Positions 36,409-44,953 of a stretch of DNA of 64,000 nucleotides are shown in pieces. Every line of letters begins with the position of its first letter. The first letter of the stretch is position 1. The position numbers and the translations under genes are program-made. The notes under the pieces were generated by a model that was not told the origin of the DNA, did no database searches, and was given only the letters and a program-made list of their open reading frames with translations. Source of the DNA: Bifidobacterium dentium JCM 1195 = DSM 20436 (GTDB taxonomy: Bacteria > Actinomycetota > Actinomycetes > Actinomycetales > Bifidobacteriaceae); NCBI RefSeq assembly GCF_001042595.1, contig NZ_AP012326.1, forward strand, positions 1,922,001 through 1,986,000, in the 5' to 3' direction.

Positions 36409-37155
36409 ATGCGATTCGCTCTCATTCGTTCCCAACGGGCCTCTTTAATGAAGACAGGCATGCGACGAGGGTATACTTTCCAAATAGACGCGACCGAAAG
36501 AAACACGAAGCGCGCGGCGAACAGCGCCGCGTTCGTCGCCGGAGCGACGGTGGTGAACACATTCGAGACCGCACGGCTTAGGCGATTGCAGAAGGAAGGC
36601 AACGACCTGCAGCGCAGGACGCAGGAACTGCAGGAGGAAAGCAACAGTCTGCAAGCCAGTGTGCTTAGAGAAAGCCAGGACACGAACGATAAGCTGAATG
36701 GCTTGGGCTATAATGTCGAACGATTCCTAAGCATGTACGCATCCGATAGTGTCGACATGAGAAGACAGATGGCCGTAGCGCAGGACGAATTCAAAGAATG
36801 TACAAACCTTCTGAGTCGGAATCTCGATCAAAGCAGGGAGAACGCGCAGAGCATCTCAACAACGATTAAGAAGACGATTGAGAATTCCGATGATCGTCGT
36901 GACTGGCGAACGTTCAAAGCCTATTGGCTCCAGAAGCCCGAGGGAAAATATTACCGGGCATGGTGCCAAAACTGCCAGAGCACCTTGAATCGGGTATGGA
37001 AATACCATAACGCGATGGTTGAGGCCAGGGAGGAGGACAGGAAACGGCTTATCGCAAAGGCGATAGCGGATAGCAACATTCCCAAAAAGCCGAAACTCGC
37101 CCCAAAAGAGAGCTTCTTCACGGAAGAGAAGCTGTCCTTGAAGACCCCGTCTTAG
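36409..37155 (+). CDS. Coiled-coil protein, N-terminal part of a probably frameshifted gene
   Basis: The 248-codon frame codes for a long coiled coil from about residue 50 to 160 (LRRLQKEGNDLQRRTQELQE and following heptads). A more ordered segment follows (WRTFKAYWLQKPEGKYYRAW). The start is uncertain: ATG 36409, 36448 and 36463 are possible and none has a strong binding site. The last residues (EEKLSLKTPS) end just where the -1 frame becomes a Pro/Glu-rich linker that runs without a stop into the ORF 37224-38627. The two are therefore probably one gene of about 710 codons interrupted near 37125. Confidence 0.6.
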   Translation: MRFALIRSQRASLMKTGMRRGYTFQIDATERNTKRAANSAAFVAGATVVNTFETARLRRLQKEGNDLQRRTQELQEESNSLQASVLRESQDTNDKLNGLGYNVERFLSMYASDSVDMRRQMAVAQDEFKECTNLLSRNLDQSRENAQSISTTIKKTIENSDDRRDWRTFKAYWLQKPEGKYYRAWCQNCQSTLNRVWKYHNAMVEAREEDRKRLIAKAIADSNIPKKPKLAPKESFFTEEKLSLKTPS

Positions 37156-37223
37156 AGGAAAGGCCCGTCCCCGAGAAGAAGCCAGTCTGGGATTATTCTC
37201 CCGAGCCATGTGTCGGCCCGGAG

Positions 37224-38627
37224 GTGAAAGAACCTGCTTTCGTCCCCAAGCCAGCACCATACCAATGGCGGAAAAACCGTAGCCATGTTGATTTCTTCCG
37301 TTCCGACACAGTATTCAACGTGATATCCGTCTTCGCTCTGATAGGATGCATCGCATCAACGATAGCCACATTCAATCTTTGGGGCTACAGAACAATCCAG
37401 CACAAGGGATTTTTCGCCGTATTCGCCAATGTCTCAGAAATATTCAAATGGTGTTTCAGCCTTATCAAATATTTCCTAATCTGTGCCGTCGCATCGATAG
37501 CCATCGGGATAGCTGTCACGCTGATCGTCAGGTATTTGGTGCAGCCCATCTGCAATGTCGTGATCAACTTCCTTAACGAACACCAGAAGCCGTCGAAGGC
37601 CGATCGTATGAAAATCGAACAGCATGAGACGGAGCTCAAGGATTGGCAGGAATGGTACGACAAGACCTACGAAGTCGAATATAGAAGGTACCAAACCTAC
37701 AAAAGCAAGAAAGAAGCCGCGGAAAAGGCATGGAAGCAGAAAGACAACGAGGTCCGTTCCTCGCGATTGTCCTGGATTGCCAGCCAAGAAGCCGCAGAAA
37801 GGAGACAGCGGCAGAAAAACGCTGCTATCAAAAGGGTCTGGGAACAGGAACAGGAAGATTTGTTAAAAGAATGGAGAAAGGAACAGGAAGAAGCGGAAAG
37901 GGCATGGGAAGCGTACGTCCAGAATGAATACAACATACTGAATGACTGCCGTCGGCGTTGCATCAGCGAAGTGGAGAACCACATACCGGCCTACGACTCT
38001 TGGTCGATGGATGATTATCGGGGATGGAGCGAGAGGGTAAAGGATATTATCGAAAACGCATACCATAATTATCCCGCGCCCGAAGAGCTTCCGCCATCCG
38101 GAATGCTTCGACTGCGTTCCATAGATTTCTTCCCCGAGGATTGCCTGTGCATGCGAAATACCATGGCGTGGATTCTTTTGAATGAGGAAAAATACGCTTC
38201 AGCGACTCGAAATCCGCAGCAGCCGGGCAAAATCTCACATCCGAACCTTCTGGAGTCCGGATCCGCCAACGCGGACAAGGAGGCAGGGAAAAGAACATCA
38301 TCCGGAACAAAAGATGGAACCTTCATCCTGTCCAACAGCATAAAACGCGAAGACGGTCGCAGGATAGAGGCCAGACTCATCGCCGATGGCGACGGTTTCC
38401 TCGTGCTCAAGGGAAGTACCATAGCGCTTACCGAAGCCTCGTCATGTCCACAGTCCGTGTCCTCCGTCCGCAAGGATCCACAGTATGTGAAGAACGGCGA
38501 CGTCATCCGTGACGTGCCGTTCGGCAGCCCCTCCGCCGCGGCCGGGTTCGTTCTCGGTTCCTCCTGCAACGGATGGGAGAAATGGAGGACGAGCGACGGG
38601 AAGACCCTCAAGGAAGCGCGAGCCTGA
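37224..38627 (+). CDS. Membrane protein with coiled coil and C-terminal DUF4357 domain (second part of the frameshifted gene)
   Basis: GTG 37224 is only the first possible start in this frame and has no clear binding site. The frame is open upstream to about 37125. Two membrane helices lie near residues 33-52 (VISVFALIGCIASTIATFNL) and 82-104 (FLICAVASIAIGIAVTLIV). A highly charged coiled coil follows (about 140-240, many KAWKQK/EEAERAW units). The C-terminal 75 residues resemble DUF4357: GDGFLVLKGSTIAL, then SPSAAAGFVLGSSCNGWEKW. DUF4357 occurs at the end of restriction and nuclease-related proteins. The fusion of a membrane anchor, coiled coils and this domain suggests a membrane-associated sensor or effector. 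The role is unknown. Confidence 0.68.
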   Translation: MKEPAFVPKPAPYQWRKNRSHVDFFRSDTVFNVISVFALIGCIASTIATFNLWGYRTIQHKGFFAVFANVSEIFKWCFSLIKYFLICAVASIAIGIAVTLIVRYLVQPICNVVINFLNEHQKPSKADRMKIEQHETELKDWQEWYDKTYEVEYRRYQTYKSKKEAAEKAWKQKDNEVRSSRLSWIASQEAAERRQRQKNAAIKRVWEQEQEDLLKEWRKEQEEAERAWEAYVQNEYNILNDCRRRCISEVENHIPAYDSWSMDDYRGWSERVKDIIENAYHNYPAPEELPPSGMLRLRSIDFFPEDCLCMRNTMAWILLNEEKYASATRNPQQPGKISHPNLLESGSANADKEAGKRTSSGTKDGTFILSNSIKREDGRRIEARLIADGDGFLVLKGSTIALTEASSCPQSVSSVRKDPQYVKNGDVIRDVPFGSPSAAAGFVLGSSCNGWEKWRTSDGKTLKEARA

Positions 38628-38866
38628 TACCGGCCGTTTTCATCCCGTCGATTGGCCAAAAAGACACCCTCAAAAGAATGGACAACGATTCTAAAAAGAT
38701 GGGCGTAGGGAAATAAGCCCGCTATCAGTATATCTGAGTTGCATGAATCACCCATTTCCTTTTCGATTTGTTTCGTCTCTCCGATGGATGTTGCCGATTA
38801 GGAACGTCACGGTAACAGTTCCGAAATGCCATGTCGAGGACGTGGATCCGTTATGTCGTGGATAAA

Positions 38867-40399
38867 TCAGCCTTCATCGTCAACGGGGTGATTGCCGTCT
38901 TCCATGATGTAATCGTCGATGTCGGAAAGGAACCTCTTCTCCCTTCGTTTCATCAAAGTGCAGTATTCACTGTATGTTTTCGCCTGTCCCTTGCCGACGA
39001 CGAGACTGATTTCCTCGACAGTGTGGTTCTCGTCGCCGGCGACGATCAGTTTCCGGTCCTCTTTTTCTTTTTCGGCCTCGTCTTTCGCGGCGTATAAGAA
39101 AAGACCTTTGTGGGATCGGAAATAAAGTTTGTAAGCGAGCAGCTGGAACCGGTCGTCCCGGCTGATGTTCTTCCGGGGCTTGTATTTCGCGTCCATCACG
39201 ATGTTCTCTCTGTCGTCGGCCGTCGGCTTGAGCAGAAAGTCGGGAATAAGCCAATTCTCTGTCTGGTCATCCGTCCCACCGACCTTGAAGATAGGCCATT
39301 TAAGGGCGTCCTTCTTGTGCTGATCCAGATTGCGGGGATGCTTTACCTCATAATCCTTGAAATGCCCGGACAACAGGGTGTTCAGATACTCCTCCCAAAG
39401 CCAGGAGCAACTGAATAGGAGCCCGTGCACGGCGTCCTCTCCACAACCCGTATCCACGCCTTGCTTGGTGAGGATCTTCAGACATAGCTGCTGCAGGTCG
39501 CGGTATTCCGAATAAAACGCGTGCCGGACTGGATGGGTCCTATTCTCGTGGATGATTTTCGCACGCGCATTGGAATCATAATGCTTCCAGGTGGCCTGCC
39601 GGATTTCACGCACATACGTATCCGTGTCCCTATTGACGTTTCGCAACAGCTGGGTTCCGAAATTCCCCTGCGCCCGGATGTATTCAATCGTATGTCGGAT
39701 TAGTTCAGTCACTGGATTGTCCACGTCGAATTCTCGCGTATTGTAGGCGACGGTTCCACGGAAAGGCACGTTGCGGGAGATATGACGCGGTATGTCAATC
39801 ACGCCGCGTGGACGGGAATCGTTGTACCGCCGGGACATGTACTGCTTGTATATGCCTTTCGACATGGCACGTTCCAGATGAAAGGGAATCATCAGCATCA
39901 GCATCTTCTGCCATGCTCCGTCCCGTTCGGTATCGAAGTCAAGACCCAGTATGTTGAAGTTGAGGACCTTGTCCATCATATAGGCCAGAAACCAGTCGTC
40001 GCCGAGCGAACAAGGCTTGCCTTGGTCAAAGAATCTGGAAGTAATCGTGACTCGCATCTGGTGTGCGTCATGATCCTTGAATTCCAGAATGCCCGCGATG
40101 TTCGACGTGTAAAGCTGCGGTTTCTGCCTTTTGAAGGTCGAATAGCGCAGGATGCTTTCCGTGTTGGCGATGTCTTTGATGTCCGATGCGCTGTTCGGGA
40201 AAAGGAAGATGTTCGAATAGCGTTTGTCGAACGTGGGCAGCATCGACAGCGGCTTGGTCAGCATCTGGACATGGTCGAATACGAACCTACCATTCTCCCC
40301 CAACCGCTCCCTGTCATGGTCGTAAGATTCCAGCACATTGGCTGGGGAGTTGTCCGTGAGATTGTATTCCTTGCCGACGAGGGAATCTTCTTCGTTCAT
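38867..40399 (-). CDS. mcrC: McrC-family restriction protein without McrB neighbour
   Basis: The 510-residue protein matches McrC: an N-terminal beta-rich adaptor region, FSCSWLWEEYLNTLLS in the middle, and the PD-(D/E)xK nuclease core LIPDFLL ... VMDAKYK near residues 390-420. In McrBC systems McrC carries the endonuclease and stimulates the McrB GTPase, which recognises modified cytosine. No AAA+ GTPase gene with McrB motifs is next to it. The upstream gene on this strand is a 158-aa unknown. It may pair with that protein, use a distant McrB, or be a relic. The start ATG 40399 has only a weak AAGG upstream. Confidence 0.85.
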   Translation of the reverse strand: MNEEDSLVGKEYNLTDNSPANVLESYDHDRERLGENGRFVFDHVQMLTKPLSMLPTFDKRYSNIFLFPNSASDIKDIANTESILRYSTFKRQKPQLYTSNIAGILEFKDHDAHQMRVTITSRFFDQGKPCSLGDDWFLAYMMDKVLNFNILGLDFDTERDGAWQKMLMLMIPFHLERAMSKGIYKQYMSRRYNDSRPRGVIDIPRHISRNVPFRGTVAYNTREFDVDNPVTELIRHTIEYIRAQGNFGTQLLRNVNRDTDTYVREIRQATWKHYDSNARAKIIHENRTHPVRHAFYSEYRDLQQLCLKILTKQGVDTGCGEDAVHGLLFSCSWLWEEYLNTLLSGHFKDYEVKHPRNLDQHKKDALKWPIFKVGGTDDQTENWLIPDFLLKPTADDRENIVMDAKYKPRKNISRDDRFQLLAYKLYFRSHKGLFLYAAKDEAEKEKEDRKLIVAGDENHTVEEISLVVGKGQAKTYSEYCTLMKRREKRFLSDIDDYIMEDGNHPVDDEG

Positions 40400-40436
40400 T
40401 TGGTAACTGCCTTACTCGCTTTCCAGTCAAGGGTTC

Positions 40437-40913
40437 CTATTGCATGAGGCGCGATTCCGAATGCATCCTAGTTGAACGTGGTTCGGTGCCTTTGACTTCG
40501 TAGTAGTCCTTGCCCGGGTTGCTCTCCATGTCGCGCAGCTTCCCCAACATCGACCTGAAATCCTTCCGGGCGTTCTCGAAGGTGCTCCCGGAACCGGGAA
40601 GGACCTCAGCGTTCTCGTAGCTCTCAGCAAAATCGCCGATCAGGCCCTTTTCGAGGACGTCCCCGAGCATGGTCCTCTCGCCATGCGTGTACCTGTCCGC
40701 ATCGAGAAGCCTACACAGCCTGCTCTCGGCCGACGTGGACGCGTCGCTGTTACTGTTGACGGCGACCACCGTCCCGTCCGCGTCGATGTACGAGCCATTG
40801 GCGAAACCATACATCTTCTTCCTGTACCCGCTGCCGGCCCATTCACTTCCACCGTATTCATCCAGCCTCAGATAATCACGGAACCCGTCCAGGTTGCTCT
40901 CGCCTTCCATCAT
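40437..40913 (-). CDS. Hypothetical protein (158 aa) upstream of mcrC
   Basis: AGGAGG lies before ATG 40913 at a good distance (the frame is open to 40934). The product is soluble and acidic, with Ser/Asp/Gly-rich stretches (GGSEWAGSGYRKKMYGFANG, SYIDADGTVVAVNSNSDAST) and a helical second half. No family is recognised. It lies 37 nt before mcrC on the same strand, so it could be co-expressed with it in the position where mcrB is usual. It is far too small to contain an AAA+ GTPase. Confidence 0.65.
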   Translation of the reverse strand: MMEGESNLDGFRDYLRLDEYGGSEWAGSGYRKKMYGFANGSYIDADGTVVAVNSNSDASTSAESRLCRLLDADRYTHGERTMLGDVLEKGLIGDFAESYENAEVLPGSGSTFENARKDFRSMLGKLRDMESNPGKDYYEVKGTEPRSTRMHSESRLMQ

Positions 40914-41212
40914 AGTGTTTTCTCCTCCTATCAATCAGTTGCCGGTCTGTCCTCCGTCCGGTTCGAGCCTCTTTTGACCGTCTCCGTTATGGATTCGGAG
41001 ACAGATGGACTCCGTATGATGGCATTCCGCACAAGTTCGCTAAATCCCCTTTGATGCTAGAACGGAGTATATCACGCTTTGGGGGGGGTGCGGCGGAACA
41101 TCATCTTGCGTAATAGGAATCCATATTGCCGCGTGATGGCTTGGATGGGGCCATGGCCATTCCCTTATGTTTGTCTTGAGAGAGCTATCCCATATCATTC
41201 GTGTCCGTACTT
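40914..41212. other. Intergenic region with a run of eight G
   Basis: In these 299 nt I see no supported gene. GGGGGGGG at 41082-41089 is a potential slippage site. A weak hairpin (GTCTCCG/CGGAGAC type) lies at 40980-41003. The minus-strand promoter of the 158-aa gene should be here but was not fixed. Confidence 0.35.
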
Positions 41213-42646
41213 TCACCGCGGGCGTTTCCTGCCCGATGCGAGCCATTCCCCACGGGCCTGGTTCCTAGCGTCGTAGGCCTCCGACCAGTCGAAGCAACGG
41301 CACCAGATCAGCGGACTTTCGGCGGGAAACGAGTACAGCGCGCCCTCGTCATCCTCGGGAACGTCGTACAGCTTCCCGCCAAGGAAATAACCCGTATCCG
41401 GCTCACTCCAGATGAAGAACCGATCCGAGGGATCCCAACGCTGTCCTTCCCTCGCTTTGGCGACCACTCTGGGATCAGCTCCACGCATGAGCTCCTCGTA
41501 ATCGTCCATGACGTAGACCGCGTTGTATCCCGCCTTCGGCCGTATGGTCTTGTGGATCCTGTCCAGAAGCATGCGCGCATCATCGTTGTCCGGCGTGAAC
41601 GCCGACCACGCGCGTTCGAGGAAGTTGATCCGCGCGAGCTGCGCGTCCCGTTCCGCAAAATCGAACCGTGACATCGCATCCCGCCATTCGTCCCAACCGT
41701 CCTCCTTCCGGCCGCCGGTGCCGTCGAACAGGACCTCGCCGTCACGGCTAATCACGGTGAACCGGTCGATCAGTGGTGACGTGGCGACGGCGCGGACCGT
41801 GGCGGGCAGGTTCGCCACCGCGTTCTCGTGCGCGGACGCGGGCGTCCAGCGCGCCGGCAGCCCGGCGGAACGGTCCCGGTAGTAGCGTTCCAGTATCGCG
41901 ATGCGCGACAGGACCGGCGGCACGGCCAGCACGACCGCGTGCGTGGACCGTCCGGCGCGTTTCGCGTTCGCGGCCTCGTCGAGCACCGTGGCCGCGTTCC
42001 TCCACGTGCCCTCCACGATGGCGGGGATACGGTTCTCGTCCACGTATTCCATGGTCATGCGTATCCACGCGGCCGACGCTTTCGCGGTCCGCTCCGGCAT
42101 GGCCAACGGATCCTCGTCGCACAGGCGGTTGTAGTCGGGATGGTACTGGCGCAAATCGTCGCCATTCACTGGCAGGAGCGACCCGTCATGCAGGCCCGAG
42201 ATGCGCACTAGGCGCGTGGCCCGCGTCTTGCCCGCGCCGGGCTGGCCGCCGACGAACACCGTGCACGGATCGTCCGACCTTTCCGCGGCGTCAATGATAG
42301 GGCGGATGTCGTCACGCCAGATGCCCTTCACGTCGACCGCGAGGTTCCTGCCGACCGCATGCCATGGCACGGCGAGATGGGCTCGTCCCTCGCGTTTCGA
42401 ATCGTTCTCCTGTTTCAGGCGGATGAGCGTCTCCCGGTCGGTAGGGTCGACCTTGTCGCGGTCGAACAGCAGCTCGTACCGGTTCATCCTCGCCCAATGC
42501 TCCCTGTACCAGTTGCCCTGGGCGGCACCCAGTCGTTGCTGTGCGAGCATCCTGCCGGCGAGCATGGTCGTGGACTCGTAGAACACGTCGTACAGGACGC
42601 TGCCGGTCAGCTCCTCCAAACCCCATTCGATTCCGTCGCTCCCCAT
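41213..42646 (-). CDS. Zeta-toxin-type P-loop kinase
   Basis: The 477-residue protein has a Walker A motif, VFVGGQPGAGKT (about 131-141), and the zeta-family substrate motif VNGDDLRQYHPDYNRL (about 160-175) with candidate catalytic Asp163/Asp164. EGTWRN follows in the next helix, as in zeta/PezT UDP-N-acetylglucosamine kinases. Both the N-terminal 120 and the C-terminal 150 residues go beyond the usual toxin core of about 270. ATG 42646 follows GGAGG. No short epsilon/PezA-type antitoxin gene is adjacent. An antitoxin could be fused in the N-terminal helices. The preceding gene ends 10 nt upstream. Confidence 0.85.
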   Translation of the reverse strand: MGSDGIEWGLEELTGSVLYDVFYESTTMLAGRMLAQQRLGAAQGNWYREHWARMNRYELLFDRDKVDPTDRETLIRLKQENDSKREGRAHLAVPWHAVGRNLAVDVKGIWRDDIRPIIDAAERSDDPCTVFVGGQPGAGKTRATRLVRISGLHDGSLLPVNGDDLRQYHPDYNRLCDEDPLAMPERTAKASAAWIRMTMEYVDENRIPAIVEGTWRNAATVLDEAANAKRAGRSTHAVVLAVPPVLSRIAILERYYRDRSAGLPARWTPASAHENAVANLPATVRAVATSPLIDRFTVISRDGEVLFDGTGGRKEDGWDEWRDAMSRFDFAERDAQLARINFLERAWSAFTPDNDDARMLLDRIHKTIRPKAGYNAVYVMDDYEELMRGADPRVVAKAREGQRWDPSDRFFIWSEPDTGYFLGGKLYDVPEDDEGALYSFPAESPLIWCRCFDWSEAYDARNQARGEWLASGRKRPR

Positions 42647-42656
42647 ATGTTCCTCC

Positions 42657-43352
42657 CTACAGGCCGACATGCCCGTTGCGCGCGACACGACTGCCGTCCT
42701 CGTCGTCCTCGTCGTCGAACGTGACGGGCGGGAAGCCTCGCCAGTCGTCGACGAACCGTTCGATGAGTTTCCATTGGCGTCGGCTGACGCCGATGTGCAT
42801 GTCGGGTCGGACCATCAGCACCGGCGCCGCTGGCCCCTCGGCCCTGACCTCCTCCACGGCGTCGTCGTAGCATTCCTCGTCGTCGATCCACACGATCGGC
42901 GACGGGTCGTCCGACTCCCGTTCCACGCGCACGCGCGACAGGACCGTCGACAATTTGCCCGTCAGACGCCGTTCCATGGTGACCGGATCGTACCAGACGG
43001 TGTTATGGACGACCGACGGGTCCCAGCCGAGCATCGGGTCCAACACGTCCACGCAATACGGCTGCCAGGTCGACAGCCAGTCCAATTCGACGCGCCCCGA
43101 CACGGCCAAAGCGTGCATGGCGCTGGCCAGTTCGGTGGACCAGTGGATGCGGAATCGTCCCACCGGGGTGCGCGCCTGCTCGTTGCCGTCCAGGCGGAAC
43201 GCGCGCGCGTCCGAATACAGCTCCCTGCGCGGGTCGTCGTCCTTCATCCAACCGGTGTGGCCGACGCCTCCGCGCCGCAGCACCTTGTCGTCGGGGAACG
43301 CGTTCAACACGCCGTCGAAATCCGTGTATACGACCGGAACGCCCATGATCAT
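42657..43352 (-). CDS. HAD-like phosphatase (DFDGVLN motif)
   Basis: The 231-residue protein (229 if ATG 43346 is used) opens with HAD motif I, VVYTDFDGVLNAF, where Asp9 and Asp11 (numbering from MGVPVV) would be nucleophile and acid. A WLSTWQPY helix and a second acidic motif, IVWIDDEECYDDA, follow. Proteins of this type (HAD domain in Swiss Army Knife RNA repair-like families) act as small phosphatases, and the substrate is unknown. ATG 43352 overlaps the upstream stop codon (ATGA type), while GGAAGGGA is better spaced for ATG 43346. It precedes the zeta-type kinase gene by 10 nt. Confidence 0.82.
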   Translation of the reverse strand: MIMGVPVVYTDFDGVLNAFPDDKVLRRGGVGHTGWMKDDDPRRELYSDARAFRLDGNEQARTPVGRFRIHWSTELASAMHALAVSGRVELDWLSTWQPYCVDVLDPMLGWDPSVVHNTVWYDPVTMERRLTGKLSTVLSRVRVERESDDPSPIVWIDDEECYDDAVEEVRAEGPAAPVLMVRPDMHIGVSRRQWKLIERFVDDWRGFPPVTFDDEDDEDGSRVARNGHVGL

Positions 43353-43996
43353 TCCCTTCCGTACGCGGGCCAGTGGTCGAACCATTCGAGGAGCCTGTCC
43401 ACGTTCGCGTCGTCCCAGCCGGTCATGCGCGGCCCGTCGAGGTTCCGGTTGTAGGGCTGGTCGAACACGACGGCGTGCTGGCCGACCGCGCGCAACGTGT
43501 CGATGTTGGCGGGCGAGTCGTCGATGTGGACGGTCGCCTGGATGCTGTCCTTCAGGCCGGCGAAGCACAGGCTCATGTAGGGGATGTGCTGCTCGTCGAG
43601 CCATCGCGCGGTGTCGGACACGACCATGCGGTGCTGGCCGGACACGAACAGACGGTGCGTGACGATGCGGATGTACACGTGCTCGCCGGCCAGCCGCCGC
43701 AACGCGCGGGCCACTCCCGGGATGGGCTTCATCGTGGCGTACAGGTGGTCGGCCTCGGCCGCCTTGTGCGCGGCGAGATAGTCCTCCTTGCCGGTGAAGG
43801 GCCAGCCGCTGTTGGCGGTCAGATTGTATTCGTCGCAGGACGGGACCGTGTCCGGGTCCATGCGGCCGTGCGCGACGAGCCAGTCGCGCATCGCGCCCGC
43901 GTAGTCCGCGCACACGCCGTCGAGATCCAGATTGAGCACGCGGTATCCGTTCACACCGACCCTCTGGTTCTCGTATTCCCTCGGAATCATCGTCAT
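43349..43996 (-). CDS. HAD-superfamily 5'(3')-nucleotidase-like phosphatase
   Basis: The 215-residue protein shows motif I VLNLDLDGVCADY (Asp24, Asp26), the motif II region RIVTHRLF, and motif IV HIDDSPANIDTL. This set and the YNLTANSGWPFTG cap segment are like 5'-nucleotidase, deoxy (NT5C) proteins that dephosphorylate (deoxy)nucleoside monophosphates. AAAGGA precedes ATG 43996. The stop overlaps the next HAD gene by 4 nt, so both phosphatases are translated together and are followed directly by the zeta-type kinase. Confidence 0.85.
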   Translation of the reverse strand: MTMIPREYENQRVGVNGYRVLNLDLDGVCADYAGAMRDWLVAHGRMDPDTVPSCDEYNLTANSGWPFTGKEDYLAAHKAAEADHLYATMKPIPGVARALRRLAGEHVYIRIVTHRLFVSGQHRMVVSDTARWLDEQHIPYMSLCFAGLKDSIQATVHIDDSPANIDTLRAVGQHAVVFDQPYNRNLDGPRMTGWDDANVDRLLEWFDHWPAYGRE

Positions 43997-44115
43997 CGTG
44001 TCCTTTCCCTTTTTTCGGAAAATCGTTCCCGGTCCCGTCTTCCATTGTCGTCCCGTGCGCGGCTGGCGGGAGGCCATGACATCGGCTCGGACTCCCCCGG
44101 TGCCGTGCGCGGGTC

Positions 44116-44403
44116 TCATTCGTCGTCCTCCTCGAGGTCGTCCTCGTAGTACCAGGGACGTTCCGTGATCTCGTATCCTTTGGCGAGACGCCCGTCGGTC
44201 AGCAGTCCGGCGTAATCCGCGAGACGTAGGGCGTCTTCCTTGGAGTCGACCCATGAGGCGTTCTCCTCGTCGTCCTCCCATGACTGGTAGGCTCCGTCGA
44301 GATCGTCGTCCCACAGGAGCGCCCCGTCCGAGGAGCGCATCACCGCGTATTCGACTCCTCCCTGCTCGCGCTCGGTTTTGATGTCCTTGGTGTTCTCGGC
44401 CAT
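44116..44403 (-). CDS. Small very acidic protein (95 aa), WDDDLDG family, first copy
   Basis: ATG 44403 follows GAAAGGAAG. The product is rich in Asp and Glu: LLWDDDLDGAYQSWEDDEEN in the middle and YYEDDLEEDDE at the end. The segment from EYAVMR through LWDDDLDG, SWEDDEENASW and the following helix is shared with the protein ending at 45926 (YTIRRI, LWDDDLDG, SWEDDEDNASW), so the two are paralogs. No family is known to me. The charge resembles DNA-mimic anti-restriction proteins, but that is inference only. A TATCCGGTG site lies 112 nt upstream (44515-44523). Confidence 0.72.
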   Translation of the reverse strand: MAENTKDIKTEREQGGVEYAVMRSSDGALLWDDDLDGAYQSWEDDEENASWVDSKEDALRLADYAGLLTDGRLAKGYEITERPWYYEDDLEEDDE

Positions 44404-44542
44404 GATGGTCTTCCTTTCTTGTTCCGTCACGCGTATGGCGTGTTCTTCCATCCGGCACGGTTGCGGATCCGCATGCAGCGGATCGGTGCCTGTCCGGACC
44501 CTTCGCTTAACTCCCACCGGATAGTTCCGTCCTCCGCCGCTC
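44404..44542 (-). promoter_or_regulatory. Gap with TATCCGGTG site inside the operon
   Basis: CACCGGATA at 44515-44523 is TATCCGGTG on the minus strand, 112 nt before the acidic gene, so a promoter inside the gene series is likely here. Confidence 0.5.
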
Positions 44543-44953
44543 TCACCGGTTGCGGATGGGTCCGTAGCCGGTGACGTAGGCGCGGATGGCGAATCGGGTC
44601 TCTTCGTCGTCCAAGTCCTTCATGTCGTTGTTCGACCGCATCGAGTCGAGGATGAAATGCAAGTACTGCGCGTAGTGCCTCGGGCAGAAATACCGCTTGT
44701 CGCAATTGTCCTGCCTGCCTTGGTGATCGGCGAACATGATGTAGTACTTCGCAGTGCGGTCGCATTCCTCGTACAGGCTGTCGCAGCCCTCGTCGCCGCC
44801 TCCGCGGTCGTCCTCGTCTCCGAATGGGATGAATCCGTCGAAGATGTCGTCGAACACGGTGAAGTCCATGGATTCGATGGTCTCCGACGTGATTTTGATA
44901 TCCGTGGTGGTTTTGGTCTTGGTCTCCACGCGTGGTTTCGTCAGCACGGTCAT
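44543..44953 (-). CDS. Hypothetical acidic protein (136 aa)
   Basis: ATG 44953 follows GGAAGGAG and overlaps the stop of the preceding gene (ATGA type). The product starts MTVLTKPRVETKTKTTTDIK, then has an Asp/Gly-rich stretch (FDDIFDGFIPFGDEDDRGGG). A second half rich in Cys, His and Tyr (CDSLYEECDRTAKYY, CDKRYFCPRHYAQYL) could bind a metal ion. No family is recognised. It is translationally coupled to the 257-aa gene. Confidence 0.7.
   Translation of the reverse strand: MTVLTKPRVETKTKTTTDIKITSETIESMDFTVFDDIFDGFIPFGDEDDRGGGDEGCDSLYEECDRTAKYYIMFADHQGRQDNCDKRYFCPRHYAQYLHFILDSMRSNNDMKDLDDEETRFAIRAYVTGYGPIRNR

Noticed and set aside
34866..36683. 605-codon minus-strand ORF opposite the island exonuclease
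   Set aside because: It mirrors the GC-rich exonuclease gene, has no recognisable domain and no ribosome binding site, while the plus strand has clear DEDD motifs.
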